35,281 nt of DNA from assembly GCA_030692925.1 (NCBI GenBank), contig JAUYBY010000006.1, positions 1-35,281 of the forward strand. Direction: 5' to 3'. Positions 14,154 through 20,721 of this stretch are shown piece by piece; position 1 is the first letter of the stretch; every line of letters starts with the position of its first letter. The notes below the pieces were generated by a model that did no database searches, was not told the origin of the DNA, and saw only the letters and a list, made by a program, of their open reading frames with translations. The stretch is from Candidatus Zixiibacteriota bacterium. Lineage in GTDB: Bacteria; Zixibacteria; MSB-5A5; RBG-16-43-9. A program made the position numbers and the translations under genes.

Positions 14154-15071
14154 TTATAGGGACCACGGACCTGGCGCTTTCCATATTCCTCTGAACGATT
14201 TTCCTGAAGCTAAAGCATTGCATAACGGGCTCAGAAAAGATGAAATCTCAGCAACTACGTCAGTGAGCCTGCCCGGGATGTTTTCCAATCTGGTCCTACG
14301 AATGAAACTGCTCCATTGATTTTGTCTATCGGGTTCACGTGCAAAGTCACTGGTCAATGCAATGGGCTGTGCTGGAACTTTTGTACCTCGATTTGTGAAA
14401 GTTTTATTGACTGCAGTTACTAACAGCTCTCCATCGAAATTGAATTGTCGCGATAAATACCAGATATCGAAGAAATCCTTCATACGGCTATTAACCTTTC
14501 CCAATTTGACCATCGCTTCAAACTTCTCAGCTATCATACTCTCCATACTGTAGCCACGGAGCTTTGGTATTGGTAGATCCAGGATTATTGGGTAGCTTAT
14601 GAGCTTGGCGGCAGGTACCACAATATCATGAAACCCAATATCAAGTTGCATGACAATTCGCGCATTACCTAGGTGTCCGATGAATCGTAACCTCACACCC
14701 TCATAGTCCGCATCCTCAGTTATGTGCTCTCCCCGAATGCTATCTGCATCGAAGACGATGCCATCTGGCTCAACATCCTCCGAGCAGATTTCCCTCGTGA
14801 GGGATGTTATAGCCTCAATTCTCTTATCTGTACTGCCTAGGAGGTCGATATCCATGGTTGGTCTGGAGAGTGGTGCTTTCCAAACCGTAAACATTAAGGC
14901 CCCCTTTAACACGAACTTCTTGGCATGAGGTGACTTGGATAGGCGGTAAAGAAATCGCTCCATTGCGAAGTACTGAAGCAACTCATTGAATGAACGGCCT
15001 GTCTCATGAGCCTTGTTCAACAATCGCTGGTGTACCGAGGCAGCGACATCCTTTATTGGTTTTTTCTTCAA
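14154..15071 (-). CDS. AbiEii-type nucleotidyltransferase toxin
   Basis: 305 aa. Toxin half of an AbiE-like (type IV class) toxin-antitoxin system; relatives are phage-abortive-infection nucleotidyltransferases such as AbiEii and MenT. KKFVLKGALMFTVW (residues ~51-64) and SRPTMDIDLLG (69-79, with D74 and D76) form the nucleotidyltransferase active site. A downstream KLRGYSMESMIAEKFEAMVKLGKVNSRMKDFFDIWYL is the helical segment common to the family (Lys/Arg and D-x-x-D contacts). The length is typical. Its start overlaps the antitoxin stop by 4 bases (ATGA), so the pair is translationally coupled. It lies between the tRNA-Ser and tRNA-Leu remnants, as expected for island cargo. Confidence 0.88.
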   Translation of the reverse strand: MKKKPIKDVAASVHQRLLNKAHETGRSFNELLQYFAMERFLYRLSKSPHAKKFVLKGALMFTVWKAPLSRPTMDIDLLGSTDKRIEAITSLTREICSEDVEPDGIVFDADSIRGEHITEDADYEGVRLRFIGHLGNARIVMQLDIGFHDIVVPAAKLISYPIILDLPIPKLRGYSMESMIAEKFEAMVKLGKVNSRMKDFFDIWYLSRQFNFDGELLVTAVNKTFTNRGTKVPAQPIALTSDFAREPDRQNQWSSFIRRTRLENIPGRLTDVVAEISSFLSPLCNALASGKSFRGIWKAPGPWSL

Positions 15072-15682
15072 AGAAGAGACTCCAAGTAAGGTCGCATGAC
15101 CCTTTCAACCCTGCATATATGAGCAAATTTCATCAAGTCGTTGACGTTGACCTTTCTTCTCTTGAAGTAGAGTTTAAGTGCTTCGACGGCAGTGTCAAGG
15201 CCAATCTTGTTGCGGTACTTGAAGCAATCTGCAAGTGTCTTTTCCGCGCTATAAATCCGAACCTGAATGTTATCTATCTCTTGTGTCTCTATTCCCTCAG
15301 TGAAAGCCTCGCCAGTAAACCAAAATATTCGGATAGGTGGATAGTCCAGTCTCGGTGGCTCTGTACCTCTCTCAAGTGCTATATAAATTTCATGAGGTAT
15401 TTGGGTGGTGATTTCATGGAATGCCAGAGCAGAGATCAAGCAGATTACTCCCTTCGGTATCCTTAGAATTGTGTGGACTAGGTCTGGATTACCCAGAGGT
15501 GGTAGATCTTTTAGTCGATAAAGCCCTCGGCTAAGCCTTTCTATAATTCCGATATCTCGCATGGTGTAGAGTGTCCGCGGATGAATGCCATTTCTAATAG
15601 CAACACTGGTTCGCAGTAGGCCTCCATGTTTATGAAACAACCTTTTGGCTTGTTCAAGTCTGTTTGCTTCTGGAATTTTCAT
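15068..15682 (-). CDS. AbiEi-family antitoxin / autorepressor
   Basis: 204 aa from the ATG at 15682, preferred over the open ATG at 15712 because AAGAGGT lies 7 bases before it. It starts MKIPEANRLEQAKRLFHKHGGLLRTSVAIRNGIHPRTLYTMRDIGIIERLSRGLYRL, the N-terminal winged-helix (AbiEi_4-type) domain. A C-terminal domain follows with SALAFHEITTQIPHEIYIAL and YSAEKTLADCFKYRNKIGLDTAVEALKLYF. Known relatives repress their own operon by binding inverted repeats and neutralise the toxin without sequestering it. A matching inverted repeat lies 22 bases upstream. Confidence 0.88.
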   Translation of the reverse strand: MKIPEANRLEQAKRLFHKHGGLLRTSVAIRNGIHPRTLYTMRDIGIIERLSRGLYRLKDLPPLGNPDLVHTILRIPKGVICLISALAFHEITTQIPHEIYIALERGTEPPRLDYPPIRIFWFTGEAFTEGIETQEIDNIQVRIYSAEKTLADCFKYRNKIGLDTAVEALKLYFKRRKVNVNDLMKFAHICRVERVMRPYLESLL

Positions 15683-15703
15683 TGGTAACCTCTTGGATAT
15701 AAA

Positions 15704-15731
15704 TACCAGCACTTATAAATACTTGCTGGTA
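15704..15731 (-). promoter_or_regulatory. Operator-like inverted repeat of the AbiE operon
   Basis: TACCAGCA (15704-15711) and TGCTGGTA (15724-15731) are perfect 8-bp arms 12 bases apart, with TATTTATAAG (a -10-like stretch on the minus strand) between them. Position and shape fit binding by the AbiEi winged helix with occlusion of the promoter. Confidence 0.6.
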
Positions 15732-15732
15732 A

Positions 15733-16179
15733 ATCTATCCAAAAAACTGAGCTTGTCAATAGGAATTATCCAGTAACCTGACATCATTCTAGGTAATACT
15801 CGACTTTAAACAAAAATGAAAGAAGGGTGGTGGAAAGAGTCTACCAACGCCCCTTACTCCAAAGTTGTATTTGGCGGAAACAATCTAAACAGCATTCTCT
15901 AAGTAAACCTTACTTGAGTCAATCATCTGGTTTGGCCCAGCGAGCTACTCCTGTGCGTTAGCGAATGAGATAGAGCGACCAACCGGCAATGGCACCCCAA
16001 AAACACAGGTTAACAATCTATGCTTGAATAAACCAAGTTCGATGACACCACTTCACTTTCCTTTCCAAAAGTGAAATTCATTTCACTTCGGGGCCAATTT
16101 TACCCTGTAAGGTAGGCTTGTCAAGTAAAGAATTTCCCCCTTTATCCAAAGTAGGAAATTTATGGTTTGAAGTCTGGTA
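15733..16179. other. 447-base gap between AbiE operon and hypothetical membrane protein
   Basis: No gene recognised. The one structured element is a 20-bp near-perfect palindrome AAGTGAAAT-TC-ATTTCACTT at 16069-16088, preceded at 16051 by another TTCACTT-type half-site. It sits 81 bases past the end of the minus-strand gene and could be a bidirectional terminator stem without a T-run, or a protein site. Confidence 0.4.
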
Positions 16180-16686
16180 TTATTTAATTAGCTCTTTGTA
16201 ATTTGACGTGAGGTAATTGTGGAGTTTGAGAATTGCAGGCCGAACAACCGCTTGGTAATAGTGGTAAGCCTTAGGATTATGAAATGTTGGCGCTTTAGGG
16301 TCTAGCAAAATACTGAGATTGCGGAGTGTGATTCTATCATTGAAATCATCCGTCGTAAGCTTGGCCTCATTCACAATGTTGACGAACTCCACAAATTTAT
16401 CATAATCTATGAACACCATTGCATCGAAATATAACCTATCTATACCGGTCGTCACTAGCTTCCTCCAGGGGCTCCCGCTACCTGCATATTGAATCGAGTC
16501 GAAAAGTTGAGGGTAATTCCCCTTAAAGGTATTATGTGAGACCTCCACGAGGGCACTGTTTATAAGCTGTTCTTTTACCTCTTTTTTAGTTACCTGATAA
16601 AAGTGCATGGAGATTAGGTAGCCAACAACAACACCTATTAAGGTGGTGCTGACGGCGGTTATAGTATCTTTGCTTATTATGCGCAT
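16180..16686 (-). CDS. Hypothetical single-pass membrane protein
   Basis: 168 aa, family not recognised. An N-terminal membrane anchor (TAVSTTLIGVVVGYLISMHFY, residues ~9-29) is followed by a soluble, mostly helical part with KEVKEQLINSALVEVSHN and several aromatic residues. The ATG at 16686 has no strong Shine-Dalgarno. It stands alone on the minus strand inside the accessory stretch between the two tRNA remnants, so it may be mobile-element cargo. The function cannot be read from the sequence. Confidence 0.55.
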   Translation of the reverse strand: MRIISKDTITAVSTTLIGVVVGYLISMHFYQVTKKEVKEQLINSALVEVSHNTFKGNYPQLFDSIQYAGSGSPWRKLVTTGIDRLYFDAMVFIDYDKFVEFVNIVNEAKLTTDDFNDRITLRNLSILLDPKAPTFHNPKAYHYYQAVVRPAILKLHNYLTSNYKELIK

Positions 16687-16792
16687 ATAGGGTTTTCTTT
16701 ACGATATAAATAGTGTCAGAGTTCGATGTCAAGAGAAATTTGGCGCTTTTTTCGCCTTCTGCTAAGCTGGTGGATTAAACAGGAGGTGAAAA

Positions 16793-17035
16793 GTGAACCT
16801 TAGACAAGCCCGAAGGCTTATCAAAAAACTCTATTATGAGCTAAAACAAGAGAAAAGCGTAGCTCAAGACGAAGTGAATGAGTTGGGCGAGTTTCTGGAG
16901 AAAAAGAGATATAAAGTCCTTATACTGCGCGAGTATGGGGTGACCTATAATCCTGCGGATAAAAGCCTGACAGTCTCACACTATCCTATCGAGGTCTATG
17001 ACCTCTACGGATATCTTCATTATGAGACCTTTTAA
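16793..17035 (+). CDS. Small hypothetical protein
   Basis: 80 aa from a GTG start. The start is fixed by a near-perfect Shine-Dalgarno, AGGAGGTG, 5 bases upstream. It is a highly charged N-terminal helix (RQARRLIKKLYYELKQEKSVAQDEVNELGEFLEKKRYKVLIL) followed by a short segment rich in Tyr (YGVTYNP...HYPIEVYDLYGYLHYETF). No family recognised. A stable hairpin follows 67 bases after the stop. Confidence 0.6.
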   Translation: MNLRQARRLIKKLYYELKQEKSVAQDEVNELGEFLEKKRYKVLILREYGVTYNPADKSLTVSHYPIEVYDLYGYLHYETF

Positions 17036-17102
17036 CCGGAGTGAGGATATCGTCGGGCAATCAATAAAGGGTGGGTAGATTTTTCAGTGAGCAAAGAAAA
17101 AA

Positions 17103-17126
17103 GCGGAGAGGGGTTAGCCTCTCCGC
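17103..17126 (+). terminator. Hairpin downstream of the 80-aa ORF
   Basis: GCGGAGAGG (17103-17111), loop GGTTAG, CCTCTCCGC (17118-17126): a perfect 9-bp stem. A short T-run (ATTTTTA) begins only after 8 bases, so termination is plausible but not clear-cut. Confidence 0.4.
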
Positions 17127-17216
17127 CCTGCACATTTTTACGCATCGGACGGTCGAATTAATTTTGCTTTTTTGTAGCTTGTCTGTCGCATCTGAGTCAA
17201 GAGGGCCTTACTTACA

Positions 17217-17284
17217 GAAGACGCACCGGACTCAAAATCCGATGATGCTTAAACCTCATGTCGGTTCGATTCCGACCTCCGGTA
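17217..17284 (+). pseudogene. tRNA-Leu(CAA) 3' fragment, possible attachment-site remnant
   Basis: From GAAGACGC through the anticodon arm (loop CTCAAAA, anticodon CAA), variable arm (TGATGCTTAAACCTCA), T-arm (TGTCGGTTCGATTCCGAC) and 3' acceptor strand CTCCGGT this matches tRNA-Leu. The bases before it (AGGGCCTTACTTACA) do not supply the needed ACCGGAG 5' acceptor strand or a D-arm, and no CCA follows. The 5' part has thus been lost or replaced. Confidence 0.7.
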
Positions 17285-17361
17285 TTGAAATCATAGGCTT
17301 TTGGACGCTCCCTCGGAGACCTAGCAGCTACTCTGTGTTACTTGAGATCACCCATAAAGAC

Positions 17362-17583
17362 TCAAGATAACCCAAGAAAACCCAGAGCTACTTGGCACAA
17401 ATGTGGCACAGGGGTGAAATAGGGGTAGGGAAAACGCCTCCCCACCCCTCTCTTTTTAAAGTCGTCTTCCTCTGAGATAATCTCCAAATAATATTCCAGG
17501 TAAACATTGGTCAAATAAACCTTTCTGCCGCGAACAGAGCGTAAAACAATAACTGATCCAATCTGCTTCAGCTTAAGGTGCAC
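17362..17583 (-). pseudogene. Possible excisionase/HTH_17-like remnant
   Basis: GTG-started frame of 73 codons without a Shine-Dalgarno. IGSVIVLRSVRGRKVYLTNVYLEYYLEIISEED resembles the wing and last helix of small excisionase-type MerR-like helix-turn-helix proteins (x-VRxGRKxYLTxxxLExYLE). The first helices are missing or out of frame upstream. The last ~25 residues run through the TGGCACA repeats and are unlikely to be real protein. Placed beside a tRNA fragment, it fits a decayed integrative element. Confidence 0.25.
17393..17410 (+). repeat. Paired TGGCACA repeat, second copy
   Basis: TGGCACAAATGTGGCACA, 17 of 18 bases identical to 14090-14107, with the same 11-base period. It lies 109 bases after the tRNA-Leu fragment. 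Confidence 0.5.
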
Positions 17584-17667
17584 TTGAAATCCGATCTGGT
17601 ACGTTTGACTATCTTGTTGTTATTCAACGGAATCCCATCCCCAGAATAAACTTACCGAAAAATTTTA

Positions 17668-17728
17668 TTTGTATCAATTTGTATCATTTTGTACCATTTT
17701 GGACGGTTCATGGACACTATTTGGACAC
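17668..17728 (+). repeat. 10-bp phased direct repeats plus TGGACAC pair
   Basis: TTTGTATCAA, TTTGTATCAT, TTTGTACCAT and a weaker TTTGGACGGT start at 17668, 17678, 17688 and 17698, exactly one helical turn apart. Then TGGACAC occurs at 17711 and 17722, 11 bases apart like the TGGCACA pairs. This resembles a multi-site binding array for a recombinase or replication initiator. Confidence 0.5.
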
Positions 17729-17921
17729 CAGATAGACACGAAATCTCTATATGAGTTTTTTTAAGAGTGTAAGCACATATGCGTTTTGCTCAAACGTAAA
17801 TGAAAAGATAGAGCCTAATATGCCAAATTTATACTAGTTGGAAAAGCTTCGAGTACTAGGCTCGTCAGACCCGCAAAGATATAACTGATTGTACTACGTT
17901 TTCTTGCTATGCGCTGAGGAA

Positions 17922-17996
17922 CGTGAAACAAGTGTGGTAGTATTCTATAAAGAGTATTCAGCAAGAGTAACAGAATTATAAGAGCTTTGTTTCACG
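17922..17996. repeat. Inverted repeat CGTGAAACAA ... TTGTTTCACG
   Basis: Perfect 10-bp arms at 17922-17931 and 17987-17996 enclose 55 bases without a gene. The whole 17.73-18.15 kb stretch is otherwise featureless. Confidence 0.4.
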
Positions 17997-18088
17997 ATAT
18001 AAAAGTCTTTAAGAATCAGGTTGAGCCGACCTTCGATTTGAAAAAGGATGTGAAATCTTTTCACCACAGACCCCTTATGAATTTTTCC

Positions 18089-18116
18089 TTTGATTTTATC
18101 ATTTTCGGGTTATAAT
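18089..18116 (+). promoter_or_regulatory. Possible promoter of the SBBP/dockerin gene
   Basis: TATAAT (18111-18116) preceded by TTTGAT (18089-18094) at 16 bp. The -10 is perfect and the -35 weak. Confidence 0.4.
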
Positions 18117-18187
18117 TATATCTATTTGCATGGTACTAAACAAATTCAATTTGGTTGACATGCCTAACCTTTGAAAGTGAGGTGAAA

Positions 18188-19717
18188 TTGACAAAGGAAG
18201 TTGTAATTTCAGTAATCATCCTTTTGGTTTGTATCTCCGCCCTTGCTCAGGCTGATACCACTTGGGTAAGAAGATACAACGGTCCGTCGAACTCCAGTGA
18301 TTTGGCTACAGCCATCACCGTAGATAACTCAGGAAATATCTACGTGACTGGACACAGCTCGGGTAGCGGAACGGGATATGACTGCGCAACTATAAAGTAT
18401 TATCCTAATGGAAATATTGCTTGGACAAGAAGATATAGTGGACCAGGAAAAGGTGAGGATTCACCTAAAGACATAGCCGTAGACATTCTTGGCTATGTTT
18501 ATGTGACTGGACATAGTTTCAGTAGTGGGACATCTTCAGATTATGTTACTATAAAATATTTACCAAATGGAGATACTTGTTGGGTAAGAAGATACAACGG
18601 TGAGGGAAATGAGTGGGACGAAGCTTGTGGAATAGTGATAGATAGCGGTGGCAATGTTTATATAACTGGATATAGTGGGGGTAGTGGGACAGGTAATGAC
18701 TATGCTACTGTAAAGTATGACGCAAATGGAAATGAAATCTGGGTGAGAAGGTACAACGGACCTGTAAATGATCTTGATGTTGCAAGTTCTATAGCCATTG
18801 ATAATTTTGGCAATGTCTATGTGACCGGATCGAGTTGTAGCGGTGGAACAAATAATGACTATACAACCATAAAGTATGACCAAGATGGGAATGAACTTTG
18901 GGTGAGAAGATACGACGGATCGGGAGTCGACTGGGATGAGCCTTTTGCAATAGCTATAGATGGTTCTAATAATATCCTAGTTACCGGATTGATTACCGGT
19001 AGTGGTACATCCTATGATTTTGCCACCATAAAGTATTATCCTAATGGAGATACTGCTTGGGTGAGAATATATTCCGGACCTGGATACACCAACGATTGGG
19101 CAGTTGATTTAGCCATAGACAATTTAAACAATGTCTATGTGACCGGAACGAGCTGGGACAGTGGAACAGGGAATGACTATACGACAATTAAGTATGACCC
19201 GGATGGGAATGAGATTTGGGTAAGAAAATTCAACGGGTCTTCAAACGATGATGATTATGCTTCGGCGATAGCAGTAGACAGCTCTGGCAATGTTTATGTG
19301 ACCGGATACAGCCGAAGCTCAGGGTACTTTGATTATGCTACTTTAAAGTATGACTCAGATGGGAATTTGCTTCTTGTAGAAAGATACGATGGACTAGCAA
19401 ACAGCGAGGATGTAGCCCGTGCTATAGCAGTAGACGGTTCAGGTAACATCTATATTACTGGATACAGTTATGGCGATGGAACAGAGCGCGACTATGCTAC
19501 TGTGAAGTATTCTGAGTTTCTACGCGGAGATGCTAATAACGATGGGAAGGTTTCAGTTTCAGATATAGTTTATTTAGTGAACTATCTTTTCAAGGGAGGT
19601 CCTTCACCTGCTCCGATTCAAAGAGGAGATGCAAATTGTGATAGTAAAGTAACCGTTGCAGATGTAGTTTATATAGTCAACTATCTTTTTAAAGGTGGAA
19701 AACCACCTTGTAGCTAA
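18188..19717 (+). CDS. Exported SBBP-repeat propeller protein with dockerin-like tail
   Basis: 509 aa from the TTG at 18188, chosen because GAGGTG lies just upstream and the product starts with a signal peptide ([21 protein letters not shown]). An in-frame TTG at 18155 would add 11 unlikely residues. About eight repeats of ~52 residues follow the pattern '[51 protein letters not shown]', the SBBP (beta-propeller) family. The C-terminal ~70 residues are two dockerin-like loops ([52 protein letters not shown]) ending PPCS. The tail matches the proteins at 6670 and 8568, so this is a host-type surface protein that sits within the accessory stretch. Confidence 0.9.
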   Translation: MTKEVVISVIILLVCISALAQADTTWVRRYNGPSNSSDLATAITVDNSGNIYVTGHSSGSGTGYDCATIKYYPNGNIAWTRRYSGPGKGEDSPKDIAVDILGYVYVTGHSFSSGTSSDYVTIKYLPNGDTCWVRRYNGEGNEWDEACGIVIDSGGNVYITGYSGGSGTGNDYATVKYDANGNEIWVRRYNGPVNDLDVASSIAIDNFGNVYVTGSSCSGGTNNDYTTIKYDQDGNELWVRRYDGSGVDWDEPFAIAIDGSNNILVTGLITGSGTSYDFATIKYYPNGDTAWVRIYSGPGYTNDWAVDLAIDNLNNVYVTGTSWDSGTGNDYTTIKYDPDGNEIWVRKFNGSSNDDDYASAIAVDSSGNVYVTGYSRSSGYFDYATLKYDSDGNLLLVERYDGLANSEDVARAIAVDGSGNIYITGYSYGDGTERDYATVKYSEFLRGDANNDGKVSVSDIVYLVNYLFKGGPSPAPIQRGDANCDSKVTVADVVYIVNYLFKGGKPPCS

Positions 19718-19886
19718 TGCCAGAAATCAACCAAAGAAGTCTATATAATCTTAGGTTTTATTGTTAAAAAAGTTTAAGCTCATCCAAGAAAGAACCAATA
19801 AAATTTTTAGTTATTGACTGCTGTTGAATAATTCTTTTAATAGTTGCCAAGAATTGAGAATTATGAATTTTAGAGGGGAGGAGTAA

Positions 19887-19964
19887 ATGCATAAAAGCGG
19901 GGATTTTGATAGCAGTCAAACCAAATTGATTTTTTCCCAGCTACTTCCATTTACTGTGGCATAG
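19887..19964 (+). CDS. Tiny ORF (25 aa) with strong Shine-Dalgarno
   Basis: GGGGAGGAG lies 4 bases before an ATG that opens MHKSGDFDSSQTKLIFSQLLPFTVA and a TAG. The FSQLLPF segment recalls the start of IS4-type transposases, so this may be the head of a decayed insertion sequence; a frameshifted continuation (SYREFEGDQSLRRVRSL) is compatible. The evidence is thin. Confidence 0.25.
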   Translation: MHKSGDFDSSQTKLIFSQLLPFTVA

Positions 19965-20475
19965 TGCGATCGTACCGAGAATTTGAAGGAGACCAAAGTT
20001 TGCGGAGAGTGAGGTCACTGCCGTTTTTAATTGTATCATCTATTGATCGACAATCTGCTAACCTCACATAAATGTTTTCAAAGTTCTCTCTGTTCTGGAT
20101 TATATTTGAGGTGAATTGACTACTTATTAAAGCAAGTAGCCTAACTTTGTTTAGGGTTTAGCAATATTGTCAACTCTCGCAACAAAGTAAATTTGGTGCT
20201 TTCATCAGACGGTTTATCTGAGAAGCTATTCCTCGGTAAGTTTTGTTGATTTCTTCCATTTCTGGATAGCTCATATTCCAGATCTTCCTCGGAGAAGAGA
20301 CGACGAGCTTTACCAGATAGAGCCTAGAAACTTCTTGACTGAATGTTTTGGTAAGGTAGGAACTTATTTTCAGTGGTTCAACTACCGAAGGAACAACAGC
20401 TATAAAGAAGATTCCCCCTTGGAACTCCTAAGAGAGTCATGACAAAATCATCTTCAGGAGATTCCTGACTTTACA
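19951..20475 (-). pseudogene. Possible decayed gene, unidentified
   Basis: The ~1 kb gap 19718-20721 has no intact gene. On the minus strand one frame is open for 85 codons (20427-20170; e.g. SRLYLVKLVVSSPRKIWNMS and YPEMEEINKTYRGIASQINR). After two close stops it is open for another ~68 codons (e.g. FENIYVRLADCRSIDDTIKN) to 19951. A frameshift at a G-run near 20415 would add SPEDDFVMTLLGVPRG upstream. Open frames of this size can occur by chance in 1 kb of this composition, so this is only a candidate. No family recognised. Confidence 0.22.
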
Positions 20476-20552
20476 TCAGTGCTTTTGAATGATTAAATGT
20501 ATTTGCCAGGTTATAATCTAGGTGTAAGGTAGAGCTCACGAAAAAGTTTATC

Positions 20553-20581
20553 TTGACAAGACCTTATAGCTAAAGTATATA
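20553..20581 (+). promoter_or_regulatory. Strong sigma-70-type promoter of the first serine recombinase
   Basis: TTGACA (20553-20558), 17-bp spacer, TATATA (20576-20581): a consensus -35 and near-consensus -10. The leader would be about 135 bases and contains a small GGTCT-AA-AGACC hairpin near 20610. Confidence 0.55.
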
Positions 20582-20721
20582 ATTTAAATTTAGGCATAAG
20601 ATTATAGGTCTAAAGACCGTCTTTTGTAGGTTACTTTATCTATTTCGCCGTTTTGAAAACCGTTGACTCCGTGATCTGTAAGATACGATGAGTATTTACT
20701 TTTAGTAAGAGGGAGCTCTTT

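Noticed and set aside
15683..15712. Ten-residue extension of the antitoxin from the ATG at 15712
   Set aside because: It has no ribosome-binding site and would place the start inside the operator repeat; the ATG at 15682 has AAGAGGT.
17200..17284. Intact tRNA-Leu gene
   Set aside because: The 3' acceptor strand CTCCGGT has no ACCGGAG partner at the right distance and the D-arm is unrecognisable.
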